From NCBI RefSeq assembly GCF_000010525.1, contig NC_009937.1:2113501-2177500 (forward strand): 64,000 nucleotides of DNA, given 5' to 3'. Below are positions 37,385 through 44,467 of the stretch, piece by piece (the stretch's first letter is position 1; every line of letters begins with the position of its first letter). This DNA is from Azorhizobium caulinodans ORS 571. Its GTDB lineage: Bacteria; Pseudomonadota; Alphaproteobacteria; Rhizobiales; Xanthobacteraceae. The position numbers and the translations under genes were made by a program. The notes beneath the pieces are model-generated. The model made no database searches, was not told the origin of the DNA, and was given only the letters and a program-made list of their open reading frames with translations.

Positions 37385-37843
37385 ATGGCCGGTCTTCATT
37401 TCGAGGATTTCTCCGTGGGGCAACGGTTTCAGCACGGCCTCAGCCGAACCGTCACGGAGATGGACAACACGCTATTTTCCTTACTGACGATGAATCCACA
37501 GCCCCTGCATATTGACGCGCACTTCGCAGAAGGCACTGAATGGGGACAGCGGCTGTTCAATAGCATCTATACGCTCGGCATAATGATCGGCATGACGGTG
37601 TATGACACGACGCTTGGAACCACCGTGGCCAACCTTGGCATGACGGACGTGACGTTTCCGAAGCCGGTCTTCCATGGCGATACGTTGCGCGCGGAGACAA
37701 GGGTCATTGCCATCCGCGGCAGCAAATCACGACCAGAGGCGGGCATCGTCGAGTTCGAGCATATCGCCTTGAACCAGGAGGGAGAAATCGTCGCCTCCTG
37801 TCGCCGCTCGGCACTGATGCACCGCCGCGTCGAGGTCGCATGA
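37385..37843 (+). CDS. MaoC-family (hot-dog) acyl-CoA hydratase/dehydratase
   Basis: A 152-residue single hot-dog domain. The hydratase motif is degenerate: NPQPLHIDAHF has His42 but Asn37 where (R)-specific enoyl-CoA hydratases have Asp. Similar N/H variants occur in MaoC proteins placed beside CoA-ester lyases and probably acting on branched dicarboxyl-CoAs. GMTDVTFPKPVFHGDTLRAE is the second conserved block. An AGGAGG-like site (CAGGAGG) precedes ATG 37385. Its stop overlaps the CitE start by 4 bases. Hydration of itaconyl- or mesaconyl-type CoA is an inference. Confidence 0.87.
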   Translation: MAGLHFEDFSVGQRFQHGLSRTVTEMDNTLFSLLTMNPQPLHIDAHFAEGTEWGQRLFNSIYTLGIMIGMTVYDTTLGTTVANLGMTDVTFPKPVFHGDTLRAETRVIAIRGSKSRPEAGIVEFEHIALNQEGEIVASCRRSALMHRRVEVA

Positions 37844-38724
37844 TGCGCTCTCTCCTGTTCGTTCCCGCAGATAGCCGGCGAAAATTCGAGAAGGCGTCGA
37901 TGAGCAAGGCGGATGCCCTGATCCTGGATCTCGAGGATTCGGTCGCGCCCGCCATGAAAGCCGAAGCGCGAGAGCTTCTCGGGTCTCTACTTGCGGCGCC
38001 GCGGCGGCAGAAGCTGTTTGTGCGCGTCAACGCCCTGGAGACGGGCCTCGTCCCCCTTGACCTCGCCGCAATCATGCCGGGGGGGCCCGACGGCATTGTG
38101 CTTCCGAAATGCTCGGGCCCGGATGCGGTGCGCCAGCTGGGGCATTATCTTGATGTCGGTGAGGCTTGGCAGGACGCCAGTGGCGCGCAGGTCGGCAGCA
38201 CCCGCATCCTCGCCATCGTCACGGAAACGGCTGAGAGCGTGCGCGCCCTTGCAGCATGTTCCTATGCCAATGTCAGTCCGCGGCTATGGGGGATGATGTG
38301 GGGTAGAGAGGATTTGACCGCCTCTCTCGGTGCCTCGCCAAACAACGGGGGCGATTCCTATCGCGAACCCATCCGCCTTGCGCGAAATCTCTGCTTGATA
38401 GCTGCCGCTGCGGCGGGTGTGGAAGCTATCGATGCCGTCGCCCCAGACATCGACAATCTCCATGCGATCGCAGTCGAAGCGCAGGAGGCCCGGAGAGACG
38501 GCTTTTCAGGTAAGGCGATCATTCACCCGACCCATGTCGAGCCAGTCCATGCCGCGTTCACTCCGGCACCAGAAGAAGTGGCGTGGGCCCTACGTGTCTG
38601 TGAAGCATTTGCCAGCCAGCCTGACGCCGGGGTCCTGAAGCTAGACGGCAAGATGGTGGACAAGCCCCATCTGAGGGCAGCCGAACGCATCTTGGGGCAG
38701 ACGAATTGGCCTGCTTCAGCATGA
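37840..38724 (+). CDS. CitE-like CoA-ester lyase (HpcH/HpaI fold)
   Basis: A 294-residue TIM-barrel lyase. RSLLFVPADSRRKFEKA and ADALILDLEDSVAPAMK are the CitE N-terminal blocks. Metal ligands are the Glu of IVTETAES and the Asp of WGREDLTASLGA. KAIIHPTHVEPVHAAF is the C-terminal signature. Members cleave malyl-, methylmalyl- or citramalyl-CoA to acetyl-CoA or propionyl-CoA plus an oxoacid. It is the last gene of the operon. The final codons run into a decayed IS3-family fragment on the other strand, so the true C-terminus may have been replaced there. Confidence 0.9.
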   Translation: MMRSLLFVPADSRRKFEKASMSKADALILDLEDSVAPAMKAEARELLGSLLAAPRRQKLFVRVNALETGLVPLDLAAIMPGGPDGIVLPKCSGPDAVRQLGHYLDVGEAWQDASGAQVGSTRILAIVTETAESVRALAACSYANVSPRLWGMMWGREDLTASLGASPNNGGDSYREPIRLARNLCLIAAAAAGVEAIDAVAPDIDNLHAIAVEAQEARRDGFSGKAIIHPTHVEPVHAAFTPAPEEVAWALRVCEAFASQPDAGVLKLDGKMVDKPHLRAAERILGQTNWPASA

Positions 38725-38783
38725 ACGCGATCTACGCTTCCGTGAACTTCGGCGCCTTCATGGAACTCTCCTCTTCCCCGAGC
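38709..38783 (-). mobile_element. IS3-family remnant (5' end of transposase orfA), inverted relative to the left copy
   Basis: On the minus strand, after a GAGGAGAG ribosome-binding site, a frame starts at 38762 with MKAPKFTEA, then TAG, then IAFMLKQA. This matches the start of IS3-family OrfA, with the Gln codon CAG turned into TAG. Homology ends inside the last codons of the CitE gene. The flank 38784-38820 could be the old element end. The rest of 38725-38894 shows only a small CCCCG-AGC-CGGGG hairpin. Confidence 0.7.
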
Positions 38784-38894
38784 CGGGGATCATAAGCGGA
38801 AAATTCCAGCTCAAACGCGCCAGAAAACGGGGAGCACGTCAGCGGGCTTGCGCGGGAACGAAGCGTGTCCGATACCGGCGCAGGGAGAAACGGC

Positions 38895-39560
38895 ATGGAT
38901 GTTTTCACGCGCCTGAAAGCGTCGGCATTGGCGGACTGGCAGAGCTATGTGGACCATGACTTCGTGCGCCAGCTCGGCGCGGGCACGCTGCCCGAGGCCG
39001 CGTTTCGCGCCTATCTGGTGCAGGATTATCTGTTCCTGATCCAGTTCGCCCGCGCCTATGCGCTCGCCGCCTACAAGAGCCGCACGCTCAACGATATTCG
39101 CATCGCACAGGAGGGGGTGGCGGCCATTCTGGCCGAGACCGAGCTCCACGTGCGCTTGTGTGCCCGCTGGGGGCTGTCGCGCGCCGATCTCGATGCCGCG
39201 CGCGAGGAGCAGGCCACCGTGGCCTATACGCGCTTCGTGCTGGATTGCGGGGCGGCGGGCGACCTGCTCGATCTGCACACGGCACTGGCGCCCTGTGTCA
39301 TCGGCTATGCCGAGATCGGCCGCGCGCTGGCACCCGATGGTGCCGACGGGCCGAATGACCATCCATATCGCGAGTGGATCGGCGAATATGCCGGGGCGGG
39401 CTACCAGAGCGTGGCGGCAACAGCACGCCGACATCTGGACGACCTCGCCGCGCGCACGATGACCGACCGCCGCTTCGCCGAACTGTCCGCCTTGTTCGGG
39501 CAGGCTGCGCGGTTAGAGGCAGATTTCTGGCAGATGGGACTGGACCTCGGCGCCCGCTGA
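38895..39560 (+). CDS. tenA: TenA-family protein (thiaminase II / aminopyrimidine aminohydrolase)
   Basis: Helical TenA enzyme, 221 residues, that salvages thiamine breakdown products (aminopyrimidine to HMP). Catalytic set seen: Asp44 (YLVQDYLFL), nucleophile Cys134 (LAPCVIGYAEIG) and Glu208 (RLEADFWQMG), all in the usual spacing. ATG 38895 has GGAG 9 bases upstream; an in-frame ATG at 38865 is less likely. No TPP riboswitch was found upstream and no thiamine gene is adjacent, so regulation is not evident. It is convergent with the GntR gene. Confidence 0.9.
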   Translation: MDVFTRLKASALADWQSYVDHDFVRQLGAGTLPEAAFRAYLVQDYLFLIQFARAYALAAYKSRTLNDIRIAQEGVAAILAETELHVRLCARWGLSRADLDAAREEQATVAYTRFVLDCGAAGDLLDLHTALAPCVIGYAEIGRALAPDGADGPNDHPYREWIGEYAGAGYQSVAATARRHLDDLAARTMTDRRFAELSALFGQAARLEADFWQMGLDLGAR

Positions 39561-39698
39561 CCCTGGTTGCGGACCGGAGAAACGGATGCGCGGCCTCTTG
39601 TGGTGAGAGGCCACTCTTGGTCTTTGCTGTAACCCGGATGCCGCGGCGAAGAACGGTTCGGGCCGTCTATGAGGCATATGGGGTGCGCCGCCCGCGAT

Positions 39699-40409
39699 CT
39701 ATTCGGCCGCCTCTCCAGGGGCGCCGGCGGCGAACAGATGGCCGCCGTGGGCAATGACATTCTCGCTGGTCTCTCGAATGTGCCGGGCAATGAGGGAGAG
39801 CGCCCTTTCCTCATCCCGCGCGAGCGCGGCGTCGGCAATCATCTTATGCTCAACATCCTTCTTGCGCCACTTCGTGCGGAACTGGGAAGAGATGCGGCGA
39901 TAGCGATGGGCGCGCTCGAACAGCTTGTTGCGGATTTCCACGAGCGTCGGCGAGTTGCAGGCGGCCACCAGCGAGGCATGGAAAGCCCCATGCACCTTGG
40001 TCCAGTCCTCGGAGAGATAATATTCCCGCCCGAGGCGCGCCTGCATCCGGTCCATCCGGTGGAAAGTGGACAGGATTTCTGCTTCCCACGCATCGTCGCC
40101 ATTGCGCATGGAGCGGCGCAGCATCTCGATTTCAATCAGAACGCGCGTTTCGGTGAGATCGTTCAGGTCGGCGATGGAGACGGGCGCCACCATGAAGCCG
40201 CGCTGGCCTTCCGCCACCACGAGGTTGTCGGCGGTCAATCGCGACAGGGCCTCGCGCAGGGTTGAGAAGCTGACGTCATAGCGCGCCCGCAATGCCTCAA
40301 AGCGCAGCTTCTCGCCGGGCTTCAGCTCGCAATTGATGATGTCGCTGCGCATCCTCTGGAGGACGTCGCCGGCCCGCGTTTCCTTGCCGGTCTTCTGCAT
40401 GTCGCTCAT
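39699..40409 (-). CDS. GntR-family regulator (FadR/FCD subfamily)
   Basis: A 236-residue regulator with an N-terminal winged helix (LKPGEKLRFEALRARYDVSF, STLREALSRLTADNLVV and the GFMVAPVS wing) and a helical FCD effector domain with spaced His residues that usually bind a metal and a carboxylate ligand. It is divergent from the aromatic-degradation operon starting at 40662. Two copies of a TTCGAA-centred 15-bp site lie between. It probably represses that operon until a pathway acid binds. A later in-frame ATG exists at 40400. Confidence 0.92.
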   Translation of the reverse strand: MSDMQKTGKETRAGDVLQRMRSDIINCELKPGEKLRFEALRARYDVSFSTLREALSRLTADNLVVAEGQRGFMVAPVSIADLNDLTETRVLIEIEMLRRSMRNGDDAWEAEILSTFHRMDRMQARLGREYYLSEDWTKVHGAFHASLVAACNSPTLVEIRNKLFERAHRYRRISSQFRTKWRKKDVEHKMIADAALARDEERALSLIARHIRETSENVIAHGGHLFAAGAPGEAAE

Positions 40410-40476
40410 GTCCGCCTCGGTTCCCGCCGCCGCAGGCTGAGGCCCTCGACCGTTTCTTCTGACTTGAGGTTAGCCG

Positions 40477-40491
40477 ATTTTCGAAAAAAAT
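40477..40491 (+). promoter_or_regulatory. GntR operator candidate, copy 1
   Basis: ATTTTCGAAAAAAAT, 68 bases upstream of the gntR start. The exact reverse complement occurs at 40569-40583. Centre-to-centre distance 95 bp, close to nine helical turns. The core TTCGAA is itself palindromic. Confidence 0.7.
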
Positions 40492-40568
40492 CAATCTCGC
40501 GCGTCTCCGCGTCGCTTCCACGTTGCGCGCACCAATATCGGTCATTCGTTCCTTGTTTCGATATAAGA

Positions 40569-40583
40569 ATTTTTTTCGAAAAT
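40569..40583 (-). promoter_or_regulatory. GntR operator candidate, copy 2
   Basis: ATTTTTTTCGAAAAT, the inverted copy of the site at 40477-40491, about 80 bases before the first operon gene at 40662. Such AT-rich runs stand out in the GC-rich surroundings. Confidence 0.7.
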
Positions 40584-40661
40584 AATTGCCACCCTCCGAG
40601 ATTTTGCCTATCCCTTTCTCATGGCCGCACAGAACGGCCCCCTACCGCTAGTGAGGAAGCA

Positions 40662-41564
40662 ATGGCGCCAATCGTTCACGCCGTTGGGCATCTGAAGATT
40701 CTGGTCAGCGATCCGGACGCCGTCATTCGCGATGCCACCGAAATTCTCGGTCTGCATGTCACCAACCGGCAGGAGGGGCAGACATGGCTGAGCTCAAACG
40801 GGCGCTCCGCCGAGCTGGTCCTGCTTCATGCCGGCGAGAACGCCACGCACACGATCGGCCTTGAAGCGCTCACGGTCGAAGCCGTGCGGGCGGCCGAGGC
40901 GCGGGTCGCGCAGCTGGGGTGCCGCATTGAATCCTCCCAGCCCAGCCTGACGTGCATGGCTGCGGGCGTGACGTTCACCACGCCGGAAGGGCTCCGCTTC
41001 GAGATCCACACGCCGGTGAAGGACACGATCTATGGCCGCCGCCAGCCTTCCACGGGTGTCGGCGCGAACCGGATGGATCACATCAATCTCATCACGCCCG
41101 ATCCTGCCGCGACCCGCTCCCAGCTGGAAGGCATCGGTGGCCTGATGCTCTCCGAGCGGCTGGTGGATGACAGCCTGAGTTGGATGTATGGCGGCAATCG
41201 CCAACACCACATCCTCGGGTTGGTGAAAGGCACCGTGGGCCTCCACCACTATTCGTTCGAATTCCTTGAATTCAATCAGTATCTGCGTCTCGGCGACACG
41301 CTCGACCGCTTCGGCAAGCAGATGCTGTGGGGGCCCGGACGCCATCGACCCGGAGACAATACATACGCTTATTACGTCGAGGCGTCCGGCGCGATGGTGG
41401 AATGCTCGGGCGCCATGGCTCTGGTGGCGGATGACGCGACCTTCGAGCCGAATGTCATCACCAATCTCCAGCGCCCCGGAAATGTACGGCAAATGAACGT
41501 GTGGGGCACACCCGCGCCGCTGGAGTGGCGCACTCATCACTTCCCCTTCGCCGCCATCGGTTGA
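40662..41564 (+). CDS. VOC-fold extradiol ring-cleavage dioxygenase
   Basis: A 300-residue type I extradiol dioxygenase with two glyoxalase-like modules. Probable Fe(II) ligands are His140 (MDHINLITPDP), His195 or 196 (GLHHYSFEF) and Glu247 (AMVECSGAM). The acid/base region GRHRPGDNTYAYYVE and the C-terminal Glu motif follow the BphC/XylE pattern. It would cleave a catechol-type ring next to a hydroxyl. ATG 40662 follows GAGG; upstream frame has no homology. It opens a long operon with an esterase and FAH-type enzyme. Exact substrate unknown. Confidence 0.88.
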   Translation: MAPIVHAVGHLKILVSDPDAVIRDATEILGLHVTNRQEGQTWLSSNGRSAELVLLHAGENATHTIGLEALTVEAVRAAEARVAQLGCRIESSQPSLTCMAAGVTFTTPEGLRFEIHTPVKDTIYGRRQPSTGVGANRMDHINLITPDPAATRSQLEGIGGLMLSERLVDDSLSWMYGGNRQHHILGLVKGTVGLHHYSFEFLEFNQYLRLGDTLDRFGKQMLWGPGRHRPGDNTYAYYVEASGAMVECSGAMALVADDATFEPNVITNLQRPGNVRQMNVWGTPAPLEWRTHHFPFAAIG

Positions 41565-41584
41565 TCGAGGCCCGGGACAGGACC

Positions 41585-42472
41585 ATGCAAGAGAAACTCA
41601 CCTTCATGTCGGACGGCCTCAAGCTGTCCGCGGTGCTTCACGTGCCCGAAGGCCGCCGGCCCGACGAGCGCCTGCCGGCTTTCATCGTCCTGCACGGCTT
41701 CGTCGGCTCGAAGGACGAATCCCACGCCGAGATTCAGGCCCGGATGCTGGAAGATTTCGGCTATGTGGCGCTGCGCTTCGATTTCCGCTGCTGCGGCGAG
41801 AGCGAAGGCGAGCGGGCGCAGGTGCGCTGTTTCGATCAGGTGGCGGACGCCAAGAATGCGCTGACCTTCCTGGCGGGACGCCCGGAAGTGGACCCGGCCC
41901 GCATCGGCGTGGTCGGCCATTCCTTCGGCGCGGCGGTCGCGGTCTATTCGGCGGGCGTGGATAGCCGCTTTGCCTGCGTCATCTCCTCCTGCGGCTGGGG
42001 CGACGGGGAACGCAAGTTCCGCGGCCAGCACCCGACGCCGGAAGCCTGGGCGCGCTTCACCGGGCTGCTGGAGGCTGGCCGCAAGCACAAGCGCGAGACC
42101 GGGCAGAGCATGTGGATCTCCCGCTTCGACGCGGTGCCGATCCCCGAGCCGCTGCGCCGCAATCTCTCGCCCAAGGCCATCATGGAGATCCCGGTCGAGA
42201 CCGCGATCAGCATGTATGAGTTCCGGGCTGATGACGTGGTGGGCAACATCGCCCCACGTCCGGCGCTGTTCTTCCACACGGCGGACGACGGCATCACCCC
42301 CACCGAGCAGTCCATCCGGATGTTCGAGAAGGCCGGCCAGCCGGCGGAACTGATGCTCATCACCGGAACGTCGCACTTCCCGCTGTCGGAGCAGGATGCG
42401 CCGCGCACCAAGCTGATGATCAGGGGCTGGCTGGACAAGTTCTTCCCTTCGCCGCTCGGGGGGGCGGCATGA
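41585..42472 (+). CDS. Alpha/beta hydrolase, feruloyl-esterase (Est1E)-like
   Basis: A 295-residue hydrolase. Catalytic triad: Ser113 in GHSFGA, Asp235 (HTADDGITP) and His264 (GTSHFPL). The oxyanion segment VLHGFVGSKDESHAEIQARM and VALRFDFRCCGESEGE resemble cinnamoyl/feruloyl esterases of the Est1E type more than C-C bond hydrolases of meta-cleavage. It may release an aromatic acid from an ester before ring cleavage, or hydrolyse a lactone. It is 20 bases after the dioxygenase gene and overlaps the next by 4 bases. Confidence 0.85.
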   Translation: MQEKLTFMSDGLKLSAVLHVPEGRRPDERLPAFIVLHGFVGSKDESHAEIQARMLEDFGYVALRFDFRCCGESEGERAQVRCFDQVADAKNALTFLAGRPEVDPARIGVVGHSFGAAVAVYSAGVDSRFACVISSCGWGDGERKFRGQHPTPEAWARFTGLLEAGRKHKRETGQSMWISRFDAVPIPEPLRRNLSPKAIMEIPVETAISMYEFRADDVVGNIAPRPALFFHTADDGITPTEQSIRMFEKAGQPAELMLITGTSHFPLSEQDAPRTKLMIRGWLDKFFPSPLGGAA

Positions 42473-43521
42473 GCGGCACGCCGCTCACCCTCGCGCCGGA
42501 GGCGCTCTCGGCCTTTGCGGCGGGCCTGCTGGAGGCGGGCGGGTTCCGCCCCGCCGATGCGAAGAAATCCGCAGATCTGCTCGTCTGGGCCAATCAGCGC
42601 GGCGTGGACTCCCACGGCGTGCTGCGCATTCCGCGCTATGTGGAGATGGTGGGGCTTGGCCTAATCAATCCGGCCGCCGAGCCGAAGGTGGTGAACGAAT
42701 GGGGGGCCGTGGCTCTGATTGATGCGGGTCTTGCACCCGGCGCATCGGCCATGGAGCAGGTGACGGACAAGGCCATTGAGATCGCCGGCCGCCTTGGCGG
42801 CGGTTTCTGTGTCGGCCGGAATGTCACCCATGCCGGCGCGGTGGGCTATTTTGCCCACCGCATCGCCGCCCGAGGGCTGGTGGGCATTGTGATGACGGCC
42901 TCCAAGCCGCTCATGGCCTATCCCGGCGCGCGGGGGGAGGTGGTATCCTCCAATCCGCTTGCCATCGCCGCGCCCTCGGAAGTTGCGGGCGAGCCCATCG
43001 TCCTCGACATGTCCACCGCAGCGGTTGCCCTCGGCCAGGTTTTGGCCGCCCGCGACGCCGGCCGGACCATTCCGGAAGGCTGGGGCATCGATGCCGCCGG
43101 CCGCCCCACGACGGACCCCGCCGCCGTGCAGGCGCTCACCCCCATGGCCGGCGCCAAGGGGGCGGGACTGTCGCTGATGATCGAAGTGCTCTGCTCCCTG
43201 CTGGCGGGCAATCCCCTCATCGCCCCGGCGCTGTCCGGCGCGGCGCCGGCCGGCTTCAACGGCTTCGTCGCCGCTATTGATCCGGGGGCCTTCGGCTCGC
43301 GGGAGCGCTTTCTGGGGGACGTCCGTGGGCTTGCGGCCGCGATCCACGGGCTGCCGCCGGCAGAGGGGACGCAGGCCGTGCTCCTGCCGGGCGAGCGCGG
43401 GCGTCGCACGGCCGAGACCCGCCGCTCCGGCATCCCGCTGGCGCGGGGCACCTCCTCGAAGCTCAAGGAACTGGCAACCCGGCTCGGGGTGACGATCCCC
43501 GAAGCTCTCCAAGCGGCCTGA
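42469..43521 (+). CDS. Ldh2-family malate/L-lactate/ureidoglycolate dehydrogenase
   Basis: A 350-residue NAD(P)-dependent oxidoreductase. The conserved DSHGVLRIPRYVEMV motif near residue 48, GVGRNVTHAGAVGYFAHRI-like sequence (catalytic His), SNPLAIAAPS and the late Gly-rich PMAGAKGAGLSLMIEVL belong to the Ldh2/YlbC/ComC fold. Substrates in this family are 2-hydroxyacids such as malate, lactate, sulfolactate or ureidoglycolate. Within this operon it could interconvert a hydroxyacid and an oxoacid produced by ring cleavage. Coupled to the hydrolase gene by ATGA overlap. Confidence 0.9.
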   Translation: MSGTPLTLAPEALSAFAAGLLEAGGFRPADAKKSADLLVWANQRGVDSHGVLRIPRYVEMVGLGLINPAAEPKVVNEWGAVALIDAGLAPGASAMEQVTDKAIEIAGRLGGGFCVGRNVTHAGAVGYFAHRIAARGLVGIVMTASKPLMAYPGARGEVVSSNPLAIAAPSEVAGEPIVLDMSTAAVALGQVLAARDAGRTIPEGWGIDAAGRPTTDPAAVQALTPMAGAKGAGLSLMIEVLCSLLAGNPLIAPALSGAAPAGFNGFVAAIDPGAFGSRERFLGDVRGLAAAIHGLPPAEGTQAVLLPGERGRRTAETRRSGIPLARGTSSKLKELATRLGVTIPEALQAA

Positions 43522-43577
43522 ACCGGCACAAGACCGGACATCGGCGGCATCAGACCGCCACGGGAAGGAAACGTGCC

Positions 43578-44429
43578 ATGAAGCTCCTGTCCTATGCGAT
43601 AGGGGGTGCTGAAAGCTGGGGCGCCGTGACGGACGCCGGCGTCGTCGATCTTGCCCAAGCCGTGCCCGCTTGCCCGACGCTCGCGGATTTCATCGGTAGC
43701 CCGGACTTCGAGCAGCGGGACGCGCTGCTGGCCGGCCGATCGGGCGCGGTGATCCCGCTCCACGATATCCGCTTCCTTCCGGTCATTCCCCGGCCGGAGA
43801 AGATCGTCTGCGTGCTGCGCAACTATCACGAGCCGGACGCGGGTCCGGATGCGCTGCCCCCGCCGGCCTTCCCGCCCATCTTCCTCAGGGTGTGGCGCTC
43901 GCAGGTGGGGCATCTGGCGCCCGTCATCCGCCCCCGCGTCTCGACGCAGCTTGATTTCGAGGGCGAGCTGGCCGTGATGATCGGCAAGGCCGGCCGGCAT
44001 ATTCCGGCTGAGACCGCGCTCGATCATGTGGCCGGCTATTCCATCTACAATGATGTGAGCGTGCGGGACTGGCAGCGGCACGCCCAGCAGATCGCCTCGG
44101 GTAAGAATTTCATCGGCACGGGGCCGTTCGGCCCATGGATGGTGACGGCGGATGAAATCCCGAACCCGTCCGGCCTTGCCCTCAGCACCCGGCTGAATGG
44201 CGAAACGGTGCAAAGCTCGGACACATCGCGCCTCATCTTCGATGTGCCCGCGCTCATTGCCTATTGCTCCACCATCTTCGATCTCGTGCCGGGGGATGTA
44301 ATTGTCACCGGCACGCCGGGTGGTGCGGGCTTCACCCGCAAGCCGCCGCTCTATCTCAAGCCGGGAGACCGGGTCGAGGTGGAGATTGCCCGTATCGGCA
44401 CGCTCAGCAACGACGTCATCGACGAATAG
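43578..44429 (+). CDS. Fumarylacetoacetate hydrolase-family protein
   Basis: A 283-residue FAH-fold enzyme. Metal ligands are Glu128 and Glu130 (LDFEGELAVMIG) and Asp159 (SIYNDVSVRDWQ). The C-terminal VIVTGTPGGAGF is diagnostic. Members hydrolyse C-C bonds of acylpyruvates or hydrate/isomerise 2-oxo-4-pentenoates and homoprotocatechuate products. In this operon it is the likely step after the extradiol dioxygenase. GGAAGGAAAC precedes the start. Exact chemistry cannot be decided from sequence. Confidence 0.9.
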   Translation: MKLLSYAIGGAESWGAVTDAGVVDLAQAVPACPTLADFIGSPDFEQRDALLAGRSGAVIPLHDIRFLPVIPRPEKIVCVLRNYHEPDAGPDALPPPAFPPIFLRVWRSQVGHLAPVIRPRVSTQLDFEGELAVMIGKAGRHIPAETALDHVAGYSIYNDVSVRDWQRHAQQIASGKNFIGTGPFGPWMVTADEIPNPSGLALSTRLNGETVQSSDTSRLIFDVPALIAYCSTIFDLVPGDVIVTGTPGGAGFTRKPPLYLKPGDRVEVEIARIGTLSNDVIDE

Positions 44430-44467
44430 GCCGCACAAGACGGCATGACCGGATCGGGAGGAAACCC

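Noticed and set aside
38725-38894. Possible TPP riboswitch upstream of tenA
   Set aside because: The conserved thi-box elements were not found; the region is explained by IS remnant sequence and a short hairpin.
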